Source of the DNA: Flavobacteriales bacterium
GTDB taxonomy: Bacteria; Bacteroidota; Bacteroidia; UBA10329
DNA: 64,000 nt
Reading direction: 5' to 3'
Assembly: GCA_021739695.1 (NCBI GenBank)
Contig: JAIPBM010000001.1
Location: forward strand, 1-64,000
The position numbers were made by a program, and so were the translations under genes. The notes below the pieces were generated by a model. It made no database searches and was not told the origin of the DNA. It saw nothing but the letters and a program-made list of their open reading frames with translations. This document shows, piece by piece, positions 9,601 to 16,219 of the stretch; position 1 is the first letter of the stretch, and every line of letters starts with the position of its first letter.

Positions 9601-11106
9601 GAAGGAGGAACTGTTGCCATCACCAAAATCCCAGAGATGAGAAACCGTTCCTCCCGTGGCACCGGTGTTGGTAAAATTGAACACGTTCCCGTTGAAACAT
9701 TGCTGATCATCGGCCACCGTGAAATCTGGAGAAACCACCGTAACCGTTTCGGAACTGCTTAGGCTCTGTCCGGCACAAGCATCGGTAACTGAATAGGTAT
9801 ATGTGGTTGTAGCAGTTGGCGATACTGTAACATTATTGCCAGCAGGCGCGCCATTGTTCCATCCGCTGGCATACGGAGAAATACTTCCAGCAGGATTGGC
9901 CGTCAGATTGGCGGATTGACCCAAACAGATGGTAGTGGTTCCAGATGTCGAAAGTGAAAGTTGCGTGTCGTTATCAAGAATATCCATGGAAACAGTTGGC
10001 GGGGACGCGCAGGTGCAGCCACCACCAACTAGACCCAACACTACTGTTTCTGTTCCTTCCGTCACGAAATCCAAAACACCTTGAATATTGAGAATCACTG
10101 AATCTTGCCCAGCTGGAATGGTGATCGTTCCAGGCAAAGCCGTGTAATCTGCGCCTGGAGTAGCTGTTCCTGAAACATTGTAAGCAACAGTAAGCGGAGC
10201 TGCGTTGCTTGCTCCAGACAAGCGTTTGAAAACAAAACTTCCGATATCGCAACCTTCATACACTCCAGACACGCTCGTAATGGCATTCAGTTCTGCACCT
10301 TCTCCTCCGCCTGCAGAGAAACTACCTGCTTCTAAGAAAACACCCGAATCCAAAGCCCCGTCTCCTGCATCAGCAACCGCTATTTTAATATGGTACGTTA
10401 AACATGGAGTTACCACAGCAACTGCTGTCAGCACGGTTGTGTAAGCATCGTACTGAACCGCTGGACCATTTGAATTATCCACGTAATAAGCACAATTGGT
10501 GCACGGACCGTTCAGAGCTGGTTCAGAACCGCTATAGCCGTTGTTCACGTTATCGATTGCCACAGGCGTACTTGTTCCGGGAATCAAGGCAATATTCATT
10601 GCTCCTCCAGAAAACGGACCCGCAATTCCAGGGCCTGAAATGAAGAACCCGAAAACATCGTTGTAACCCGAACTCACATATTCTGGATATTCTTCTGAGC
10701 CGAAAATGTAATTGAATCTAAGCGTGTCGCTTTGCGGGATGAAATCAAACTCCAAAATAGACGCGTCATAGGTTTGAAAACCCGATGCTAAAACCGTCAG
10801 GTCAGGATCGCCACCTAATCCATTACCCGCACCGATGGAATTTGCGTTATCAGGCCCTAATGCAACAATGGCTTGTCCAGTGGTTAATAATACTCCACTA
10901 TTAAGCCCTAGAATGGTGCCATTTCCATTGAACGTTCCTGCTGCAACAGCCGCTCCGTTATACGTGATATTTGAAGCCGTTACGCACGAACCCAACAGCA
11001 CATTCTCCACGTAATTCTGGACATCTGCAGCGGTTGTAGCTGGAGATACAGCAATTGATTGCGCCATAGCTGAACGGGCAGAAACAAGACTAAACGAAAC
11101 GGCCAA
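3637..11106 (-). CDS. Giant multidomain surface adhesin, T9SS type B cargo
   Basis: At least 2489 residues. Order of domains: signal sequence ending near SAMAQ; choice-of-anchor-L-like domain (about 20-270, with GSEEYPEYV near 137 and FGFFISGPG); Calx-beta-like domain (about 285-375); Ig/PKD-like domain; PKD with WDFGDG (about 460-540); one SprB-like unit; 12 HYR-like units of about 79 residues (about 620-1580, each with a CQD/CQN-x-LDASG signature); one true HYR domain; five SprB repeats (about 1660-2060); an Ig-like segment; three PKD-like domains; and a C-terminal gliding-motility/T9SS type B sorting domain (FVPNAM, YDKWGN, GWDGRYKGK, GAYVWKI). By family it should cross the outer membrane by T9SS and sit on the surface, in adhesion or gliding. 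TTG at 11106 is the first ordinary start codon, but a full signal peptide reads in frame from ATT 11151, so the true start is probably upstream. Confidence 0.93.
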   Translation of the reverse strand: MAVSFSLVSARSAMAQSIAVSPATTAADVQNYVENVLLGSCVTASNITYNGAAVAAGTFNGNGTILGLNSGVLLTTGQAIVALGPDNANSIGAGNGLGGDPDLTVLASGFQTYDASILEFDFIPQSDTLRFNYIFGSEEYPEYVSSGYNDVFGFFISGPGIAGPFSGGAMNIALIPGTSTPVAIDNVNNGYSGSEPALNGPCTNCAYYVDNSNGPAVQYDAYTTVLTAVAVVTPCLTYHIKIAVADAGDGALDSGVFLEAGSFSAGGGEGAELNAITSVSGVYEGCDIGSFVFKRLSGASNAAPLTVAYNVSGTATPGADYTALPGTITIPAGQDSVILNIQGVLDFVTEGTETVVLGLVGGGCTCASPPTVSMDILDNDTQLSLSTSGTTTICLGQSANLTANPAGSISPYASGWNNGAPAGNNVTVSPTATTTYTYSVTDACAGQSLSSSETVTVVSPDFTVADDQQCFNGNVFNFTNTGATGGTVSHLWDFGDGNSSSFENPSYSYASSGNYTVTHYVIYIAQGCTASADASIMVFDEPAILAIVDQNVSCVGGSDGALSTFVSGGTAPFNYTWLPNNETTASISNLTVGNYTVNVTDANGCTDMVTASIIQDDSELPNAICQNATVQLNASGSATISATVVDNGSTDNCGIASLVVSPNAFTCAQLGPNPVVLTVTDVNGNVSTCNATVTVQDQIPPVAVCQDVSVTLDASGNASITAAQVDNGSTDNCAIQSISLNQNTFSCADVPSTTVTLTVTDASGNTSTCNATVTVNDVADPVAVCQNISVDLDATGNVSVTGSQLGSGSTDNCGVVDITVAPADFTCADIGDNSVSVTVVDASGNSASCSAIVSVADNLAPNAICQNTTVSLDAAGNASISTVDVDGGSTDNCGIDNMTVSPNTFTCAEIGSNAVVLTVTDVNGLVSSCNATVTVEDDLGPTAVCQDITVALDANGMATIVAAQIDNGSTDNCSGSVTLAVTPNSFDCTVSAPAQVELTVTDVAGNSSTCSATVILVENTAPTAVCQDIVIQLDATGNASIVGADVDGGSFDNCGVADLSVDPSTFDCSNIGANTVTLTASDANGNSSTCTATVTVQENVPPVALCLDITVELDASGAISVTTGDVDAGSSDNCGIVNLAIDQNSFDCSNVGPNSVTLTATDLNGNSSSCVSTVTVADVTAPTALCQDVLVQLDASGNASVNASQVDNGSTDNCAIASVSLTPNTFDCSTIGVTQAVLTVTDVNGNSSTCTTTITVEDNMPPTAICQNITIQLDASGNASIVASDVDGGSSDNCGVPTLAADPTTFNCSSLGANNVTLTATDANGNSASCVAIVTVQDNIDPAAVCQDIVVQLDASGSISIVAADVDAGSTDNCAVTDLTVTPNTFDCSNLGTATVTLTAMDATGNSSTCSANVTVEDNVPPTAICQDINVQLDASGNATIVPSQIDNGSSDLCGIATISLDITSFDCSNLGQNTVELSVVDNSGNASTCSATVTILDNVDPNAICQNLTVYLDAAGSVAADPADVDNGSTDNCAINSLSLSQADFFCADLGQEIITLTVSDQSGNTDNCVAVITVLDTISPVIANCPADIQFTPDSSDCTPSVTWTEPTESDNCTVTMTSNFQSGDNFPVGTTTVTYDAEDQSGNTAACSFTITIQPSAVVVEVSSPTLACGYNISCNGADDGEATANVSGGCSPYQFQWSNGQTTETAVGLAAGSYNVVVTDANGTQVTETILLTEPEPLVTESITSPTVIGGTNISCAGLADGSINLGILGGADCLDYDFFWTGENGYTAIEKDISDVVAGTYVVTVTDANGCSHLDSITLSEPEPIDVQSFPTTYNGFNVSCFGLSNGLINVEVSAGTAPYSYQWNTGETTQDIDSLSAGTYDVIVTDTNGCQLAQSITLSEPTDLTVNPTDTTSVTCFGTQNGQFVVQATGGVPTYSYLWSNGDVDPILNAVGVGVYEVLVTDLNGCQDSLELEMTSPSAIDVSVLQVTDATCFGFDDGSATILASGGVGPYDYNWIAIGQNTQTASGLEAGDYLYEVTDANGCVSADTVQVSEPDQIILITSNDTTVCPGTVVSLSVEASGGGGTYLITWDNGQGFGNSYETYITQTHNIPVTAVDQNGCTSVPNSVVVTTFAPVVAAFTETIVDACTFPVVVDFANNSTNANSFSWSFGNGDSSTQFLPTAVYDTAQAYRISLVATSADGCVDSTHKWLTIDPLPEANFAIPNPDGCFPILVGLFNQSGPMSSILWDFGDGQTSDEPNPYHLYENPGSYDVTLIVTNENGCMDTLTVDSAVFAFPRPIANFTPVLLSFPEPGNQYTLINSSTGGNEYNWTFGNGDGSQLFEPTYTYPEFGPYDIVLHVYNEYGCVDTAQTSIYIELTYGLFVPNAMVIDNPGDAGVFLPKGEGIGEYHAWVYDKWGNMLWESTELFNGSPSEGWDGRYKGKLVPQGAYVWKINAIFKNGIYWDGMEQPNGKPKIVGSVTVLY
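4925..6120 (-). repeat. Array of five SprB-type repeats
   Basis: Five coding units of about 239 bp inside the giant adhesin, each encoding a sequence like N(V/I)SCxGxxDG...SGGxxPYxYxW...GxYxVxVTDxNGC...LSEP. The units are diverged at DNA level. SprB-type repeats are known from the gliding adhesin SprB of Flavobacterium johnsoniae. Confidence 0.8.
6375..9250 (-). repeat. Array of twelve HYR-like repeats, ~237-240 bp each
   Basis: Twelve coding units counted from the recurring (T/V/N)A(I/V)CQ(N/D)...LDASG signature. Period is 79-80 codons. Units are much more diverged at DNA level than those in the neighbouring adhesin. Because the array is so regular, long open frames appear on the opposite strand; none of them looks like a gene. 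Confidence 0.88.
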
Positions 11107-11248
11107 CGCAAGCCAAACGCTTGTTATATGTGAGCGGAGTTGTTTGATAATTATCCTGGTTTTATGGTACAGTCAACGTAAATGCTGAGTTGTACTTAAA
11201 GAATCGTTGTACGCCAATTTGCTCAGAAGGTTTACAAATACTGTGGTT

Positions 11249-11259
11249 TTTCGACCAAC
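11249..11259 (-). promoter_or_regulatory. Shared upstream element GTTGGTCGAAA (adhesin 2)
   Basis: Second copy of the minus-strand 11-mer also found at 3547-3557. It lies 98 bp upstream of the putative ATT start at 11151, almost the same spacing as the 95 bp in front of the other adhesin, and 143 bp from TTG 11106. The rest of 11160-11342 shows no clear TAnnTTTG match on the minus strand. Confidence 0.35.
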
Positions 11260-11342
11260 CTGAGTCTGAGTCCATCGAGTGTTAACATTGGCGTAATAAA
11301 CGCGGTAGCTGTTATTCATACTTTTAGCGAAATTCTTAACGC

Positions 11343-13070
11343 ATGGATTTCGGTTTTGTAGATCTTCTTCAATTGATCGGTGCCCTCGGGTTCTTCATTT
11401 ATGGAATGAAGGTGATGAGCGATGGCATTCAGAAAGTGGCCGGTTCAAAAATGCGCGAGATCCTAAGCGCCATGACCTCGAACCGTTTCTTGGGAGTGCT
11501 TACTGGATTTTTAGTCACGGCACTGGTTCAATCATCTTCGGCCACAACGGTGATGATCGTAAGCTTTGTGAACGCAGGGCTCTTGAGTCTGGTTCAGTCC
11601 ATTGGTGTGATCATGGGCGCAAACATCGGCACCACCATCACAGCTTGGCTCATTTCTATTTTGGGCTTCAAGGTCAAGATATCTGCTGTAGCGCTTCCCA
11701 TAATTGCCGTTGCGTTCCCAATGCTCTTTTCGTCACGAACATCCATCAATTCGTGGGCGCATGTACTTATTGGTTTTGCCATTCTATTCATGGGATTGGA
11801 TGAGTTGAAGAATTCCGTGCCCGACCTCAAATCAAATCCACAGATACTCAGTTTCCTTCAGCATTATGCCCACATGGGTTATCTGTCGACCTTCATTTTC
11901 ATCATTGTCGGTACAGTAATAACGTTGGTGGTGCAATCATCCAGCGCTGCCATGGCGCTTACACTGGTGATGTGCAATGAAGGTTGGATACCATTTGAGC
12001 TTGCGGCCGCTATGGTGTTGGGCGAAAATATCGGAACAACCGTTACGGCAAATTTGGCTGCGCTTGTTGGAAACGTGCATGCAAAGCGAGCTGCGGCAGC
12101 TCACTTTATTTTCAATGTTTTTGGAGTTGCCTGGATGTTCTTGTTGTTCCCGTTCTTCCTACGTGGAATTTCGTGGTATATGGCCAAATACATGAATATG
12201 TTCCCGTCATCGGCAAGCGAAAATTTCAATCCTGAACACATTCCGATTGCCCTTTCTATTTTCCATACAAGCTTCAATATTCTCAATGTGATTCTTCTTG
12301 TTGGCACGGTTCCGCTCATCGCTAAAGCAGTGATCAAACTCATTCCTTCAAAAGGAGATGATGCTGATTTCAGTCTCGAATTCATCGGAAGAGGGCTGGT
12401 TCAAACTCCAGAAATATCGTTGGTGGAAGTGGAGAACGAGATCATCAAATTCGGCAAACTGAACATCAAAGGCGTTGAGAAGATCAGCAACCTGATTGAA
12501 GAAACTGAATACCGTAAGCAACAGAAGTTGCTTACTCAGATCAAGGAATATGAAGAACACACCGACCTGATTGAACTGAAAGTGGCCGAATTCCTGATGG
12601 AATTGGCTAAGGCACCATTATCAAACGAGGGCTCAAGAAGGGTTCAATCGTTTCTTTCTGTGGTCAATCATATGGAATCGATTGGTGATATCTACTATCA
12701 AATGTCCCGCTCTGTAGAGCAAAAGATCGAGAAGAAGATCTGGTTTGAAGAAAACCACCGAATTGATCTTCGAGAGATGAAAACGAACGTCATCAAAGCC
12801 ATGCAATTGATGATGAAAAACATCTCTAAAGACCCCGAAAAAATTGTTTTGGATGAAGCCGTTGCCGTTGAAACCAAGCTCAACGAACTGAGAGATGCAT
12901 TCAGAGCAAAGAATTTCAAACGTATTGAGAAGAGGAAAGTGAGCTTAGAAGCTGGACTGATCTATATGGATCTGGTAAGTGGATATGAGAAGATCGGTGA
13001 CAATGTGATCCATGTGTCTCAAGCCTTGCGTGGAGATCATTTGGATCTGGAAGATGAAATCGCCAAATAG
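11343..13070 (+). CDS. Na/Pi cotransporter family protein with PhoU-like domain
   Basis: 575 residues, inner membrane. The N-terminal half (about 1-340) carries the two inverted Na/Pi-cotransporter repeats with the signature QSSSATT near residue 62 and QSSSAAM near residue 200, among about eight hydrophobic helices. The C-terminal part (about 350-575) is soluble, rich in charged helices and resembles PhoU. Bacterial members (NptA/YjbB type) move phosphate with sodium; substrate and direction here are inferred. It stands alone between the giant adhesin (divergent) and a small lipoprotein gene (convergent, 12 bp away), with no pst/pho genes in sight. Confidence 0.9.
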   Translation: MDFGFVDLLQLIGALGFFIYGMKVMSDGIQKVAGSKMREILSAMTSNRFLGVLTGFLVTALVQSSSATTVMIVSFVNAGLLSLVQSIGVIMGANIGTTITAWLISILGFKVKISAVALPIIAVAFPMLFSSRTSINSWAHVLIGFAILFMGLDELKNSVPDLKSNPQILSFLQHYAHMGYLSTFIFIIVGTVITLVVQSSSAAMALTLVMCNEGWIPFELAAAMVLGENIGTTVTANLAALVGNVHAKRAAAAHFIFNVFGVAWMFLLFPFFLRGISWYMAKYMNMFPSSASENFNPEHIPIALSIFHTSFNILNVILLVGTVPLIAKAVIKLIPSKGDDADFSLEFIGRGLVQTPEISLVEVENEIIKFGKLNIKGVEKISNLIEETEYRKQQKLLTQIKEYEEHTDLIELKVAEFLMELAKAPLSNEGSRRVQSFLSVVNHMESIGDIYYQMSRSVEQKIEKKIWFEENHRIDLREMKTNVIKAMQLMMKNISKDPEKIVLDEAVAVETKLNELRDAFRAKNFKRIEKRKVSLEAGLIYMDLVSGYEKIGDNVIHVSQALRGDHLDLEDEIAK

Positions 13071-13082
13071 CCGTTCCCGAAC

Positions 13083-13577
13083 TCAGAAAGGAAGAATGAT
13101 ATCAGGCGTGACGATCGTATCGCTGTGCTGTAGCGAACGGTCTACAATGTAGATCTCATAGCGAATGGTGTCATAAGGCGTGCTTGGTCGGGCTGTGATG
13201 CCAACTTCCATTTCTCCTGCAAGCTCTCCGTTTCCTCCGTCAGAACTCAATCGCTTAAACCTTACGTGAAAAGGAATTGCGGGAACAACATTCACGTATT
13301 CGCCATTCTGTTTTTCAAAATAATTGACGAACAGATTGTAGAAATAAGGTTGTCCTGGTCCAAAAACTCCCAAGGTATCTCCTTGGTTGAGACCAAGATC
13401 ACCATCTCCATCTGTAAAACTGAACTTCACTGCGCCCAATGAATCACCAGCGTTTGTGGCAGCCGGATTAGGATAGAATCCAAGGTATTCAATATAGGGT
13501 CTATTGGGGTAATCCACTCGTTTCAGACATGAACTCAGCGCAACAACAACCAACACGAACAGCAAGCCCTTTCTCAT
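13083..13577 (-). CDS. Small lipoprotein of unknown function
   Basis: 164 residues from the second of two adjacent Met codons. The N-terminus MRKGLLFVLVVVALSSC is a lipoprotein signal with LSSC as lipobox, so the mature protein starts at Cys and is membrane-anchored. The body contains FTDGDGDLGLNQGD, an acidic Gly/Asp loop that could bind calcium, and is otherwise not recognised; short lipoproteins with this DGDGDLG motif are common in Bacteroidota. The -7 element TAATTTTG (13589-13582) leaves 4 nt before ATG 13577 but only 1 nt before ATG 13580, which favours the second Met. Confidence 0.75.
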   Translation of the reverse strand: MRKGLLFVLVVVALSSCLKRVDYPNRPYIEYLGFYPNPAATNAGDSLGAVKFSFTDGDGDLGLNQGDTLGVFGPGQPYFYNLFVNYFEKQNGEYVNVVPAIPFHVRFKRLSSDGGNGELAGEMEVGITARPSTPYDTIRYEIYIVDRSLQHSDTIVTPDIILPF

Positions 13578-13581
13578 CATT

Positions 13582-13589
13582 CAAAATTA
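13582..13589 (-). promoter_or_regulatory. Promoter -7 element TAATTTTG
   Basis: Exact match to the Bacteroidota -7 consensus TAnnTTTG, ending 4 nt before ATG 13577 of the lipoprotein gene. Such close spacing implies a leaderless or nearly leaderless mRNA. Confidence 0.55.
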
Positions 13590-13661
13590 GCCTAAACGGC
13601 ATAACTACGCAACGCTCTCTAAATTGGTTTAGTATGTTCATTTGAGCAACTTTGCCGCGTC

Positions 13662-15110
13662 ATGTCAAAGCCAAATTGGAGCAATTCCTTCTCAACTCTT
13701 TTCCGAAACGAATGGTTCTCGGTTGGTTTTCTATTTGCAATATCTCTTGCAATTAGGTTTTGGCATTATTGTGCTGTGCCAATAGGAATGGACGAACCGT
13801 TCACGATTTTCCATTCTCAGCAATCTCTTTCTGAGTTGATGGAGCTTTTCCGAAATGAAAACAATCCGCCTCTTTTCTTTCTTATAATGCATTTTTGGAT
13901 TGGCCTATTCGGTATAGAAGCCGAAGCCATACGTGTAGTTCCGGTTGTAATTAGCGCACTAACGGCACCCGTGATTCTGGTGGTGGTAAGACGGCATTTT
14001 GATGAATTCACGGCTTGGTCTGTGGCAATCATGTTTCTGCTTTCTGATCTTCATCAATACCAAGCACATGATGCACGTGCTTACCCTCTTTTCATATTGC
14101 TCACGGTTTGGAGCTTACATCACTTTCTTTCGCTAGTTGAAAAACCATCGAAATTGCATGTGATTGGATTAGGTGTTTCTGGTGCCCTTCTTATTTATAA
14201 TCACTTTTTGGGTTCAGTTGTGCTGATGTCTTATGCCATTGTGACGCTAGCTTCCAAGCAGTTAAGGGTAAGAATCCTGCTTTACATGATAGGAGCTGGA
14301 GCTGTTGTTGTACTTGCTTTCTTGCCTTACGCGCCAATCCTATTTCATAGACTGAGCGTTACTGCTGAAAATGGCGGTACTTGGGTTCCTAAACCTGGTT
14401 TTGAAGGACTGTACAACCTACTTTGGGCATTCTGCAATCAACCGGTAGTTGTTGTAAGTGTTCTGACCGTAATGGCATTTGGAATCATATTCAGTTTTAA
14501 AAATCGCCAATTTCCGAGCACAAAAGAAGGAGTTATCTACGCCTTATTCCTGATTCCATACCTAGGTTTGTTTGTCAGTTCGCAATGGTTTCCTGTGTAT
14601 ATGAGCAGATATCTTTCGTTCATCTCCATTGCTTTTTTCCTTACCGTTATTCGATTATCACTTAAAATCATACCGAACAAATGGATGGTAGTTCCAGCAT
14701 TTCTGCTGGTAATCGGCTTTGTAGCTTCGTTCCAACCGAAACAAGGCCATCAAACAGATGAAAGAGTGATGATTGAGCATCTAATGTCTGTTCGAAATCC
14801 CAACGAGGCCATACTCGTTAACCCAGAGTGGACCAAACTGAGTTTCGCCTATCATTTCAGCCGGAGTATTTTCAAAGATCATACTCACCTAAACGAAAGA
14901 CTGAATAGAGAAAACATTTTTCCTGTGTATTCCATCAAAGACCTTCCTGAAGGGTTTAAGGATAAATTTTCGGTTGCATATCAGATCACACCGGTCAATA
15001 ATAATTCGGACTGGATTCAGAACTTCAAAAGCGATATTCAAGTCAATTATCCGAACGTTAGAACCGACACCGCCATTTCAGAAAACATGCTTTTGGTTTA
15101 CAGGAAATGA
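13662..15110 (+). CDS. GT-C type glycosyltransferase (GT39/ArnT-like)
   Basis: 482 residues, about ten hydrophobic segments. A first-loop acidic motif MDEPFT lies about 47 residues in, followed by NENNPPLFFLIMHFW, the pattern of PMT/ArnT-family enzymes that use a polyprenyl-phosphate sugar on the periplasmic side. The C-terminal 100 residues are soluble. The substrate cannot be told. Its stop overlaps the start of the LuxE-like gene by 4 bp (ATGA), so the two are translationally coupled and may act on the same product. A weak -7 match (CAACTTTG) lies just before the start. Confidence 0.82.
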   Translation: MSKPNWSNSFSTLFRNEWFSVGFLFAISLAIRFWHYCAVPIGMDEPFTIFHSQQSLSELMELFRNENNPPLFFLIMHFWIGLFGIEAEAIRVVPVVISALTAPVILVVVRRHFDEFTAWSVAIMFLLSDLHQYQAHDARAYPLFILLTVWSLHHFLSLVEKPSKLHVIGLGVSGALLIYNHFLGSVVLMSYAIVTLASKQLRVRILLYMIGAGAVVVLAFLPYAPILFHRLSVTAENGGTWVPKPGFEGLYNLLWAFCNQPVVVVSVLTVMAFGIIFSFKNRQFPSTKEGVIYALFLIPYLGLFVSSQWFPVYMSRYLSFISIAFFLTVIRLSLKIIPNKWMVVPAFLLVIGFVASFQPKQGHQTDERVMIEHLMSVRNPNEAILVNPEWTKLSFAYHFSRSIFKDHTHLNERLNRENIFPVYSIKDLPEGFKDKFSVAYQITPVNNNSDWIQNFKSDIQVNYPNVRTDTAISENMLLVYRK

Positions 15111-16108
15111 AGATTTCGATAGAAAATATCGCAAAAACAATCTTCTCAATGAACGAACACAACGATGTGTTGTTCGAGAAAATTGCATTGGAGCTGTTCC
15201 GTTTGCATGCCAAGAAGAATGAAACTTATCGCGATTTTATTGGGCATCTTAACGTTGACCCGAACAAAATATCGAAGTTGGGCGATATACCGTTTCTTCC
15301 CATTTCCATGTTCAAACGGCATCAGGTAGGCATTTTCAATGCTCCGCCCGAAGCGATTTTTCTAAGCAGCGGAACTACTGGAATGGAACGGAGTCATCAC
15401 TTCGTAGCTGATCTGTCGGTTTACGACCAAAGCCTGTTTCAATGCTTTGACCAGTTCTTCGGAAAAGCCAAAGATCTGTGCATTCTTGCGTTGCTTCCCT
15501 CCTATTTAGAGCGCTCGAATTCATCATTGGTTTACATGACCCAGAAGTTGATGAAGAAGAGCGGCCATGCCGATAATGGTTTCTATTTGGATAGGCTGAC
15601 AACACTTTCGAAAGTGCTGAAGAAGAACTCCAAAAACGGGGTAAAAACATTGCTGATTGGAGTCACTTTCGCTTTGCTCGACCTTGCTGAAAAACATCCA
15701 CAGGAACTGAAAGATTGCATCATTCTGGAAACAGGCGGCATGAAAGGAAGGCGCAGGGAAATGCCGCGTGAAGAAGTTCATGAAATCCTAAAATCGGCTT
15801 TCGGTTTGGAAAATATTGCCAGCGAATACGGCATGACCGAACTCTTGAGCCAAGCGTATTCTTTGGGTGATGGCATTTTCCGAACACCGCCTTGGATGCG
15901 CGTTTATGTGCGCGAAGCCACCGATCCACTAGCGGTTTCGCTAAGAGGAAAAGGCGCGTTAAACGTGATTGATCTGGCCAACATGCACAGTTGCCCATTC
16001 ATTGCCACACAAGACTTGGCTCACATTCATCAAGACCACTCGTTTGAGGTGCTCGGAAGAATGGATGATGCGGAAGTGAGAGGGTGTAATTTGATGGTTT
16101 CGAGCTAA
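15107..16108 (+). CDS. LuxE/PaaK-like acyl-protein synthetase
   Basis: 333 residues of the LuxE acyl-protein synthetase / adenylate-forming superfamily. The P-loop-like AMP-binding signature SSGTTGMER is at about residue 87, and the ASEYGMTELLSQAY block near 240 matches the YGMTE motif of the ANL fold. Family members activate a carboxylic acid as an adenylate and hand it to a Cys or thiol. The expected fatty-acid reductase partners (LuxC/LuxD) are absent, so the substrate is not known. It overlaps the upstream glycosyltransferase by 4 bp, which suggests a role in acyl or amino-acid decoration of a glycan or lipid (inference). Confidence 0.8.
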   Translation: MKISIENIAKTIFSMNEHNDVLFEKIALELFRLHAKKNETYRDFIGHLNVDPNKISKLGDIPFLPISMFKRHQVGIFNAPPEAIFLSSGTTGMERSHHFVADLSVYDQSLFQCFDQFFGKAKDLCILALLPSYLERSNSSLVYMTQKLMKKSGHADNGFYLDRLTTLSKVLKKNSKNGVKTLLIGVTFALLDLAEKHPQELKDCIILETGGMKGRRREMPREEVHEILKSAFGLENIASEYGMTELLSQAYSLGDGIFRTPPWMRVYVREATDPLAVSLRGKGALNVIDLANMHSCPFIATQDLAHIHQDHSFEVLGRMDDAEVRGCNLMVSS

Positions 16109-16124
16109 CCGAGGAGACGCGGAG

Positions 16125-16212
16125 TTCTCGATACTCGCTCGTTCCTCGCGAACTCGAACTGACCAGCGCGTCACTTCGAGTGATTTTGAGGAACGAAAAA
16201 TCGTATCGAGAA
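16125..16212. repeat. Imperfect long hairpin element, 88 bp
   Basis: Outer arms TTCTCGATAC (16125-16134) and GTATCGAGAA (16203-16212) are perfect inverted copies. Inside them CGTTCCTC pairs with GAGGAACG, and CTCGAACTGAC pairs with GTCACTTCGAG apart from one bulge. It fills the space between the convergent LuxE-like and tyrS genes and may end transcription on both sides. It looks like a REP-type dispersed element of Bacteroidota genomes; only one copy was noticed in this window. Confidence 0.75.
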
Positions 16213-16219
16213 GTCCTTC

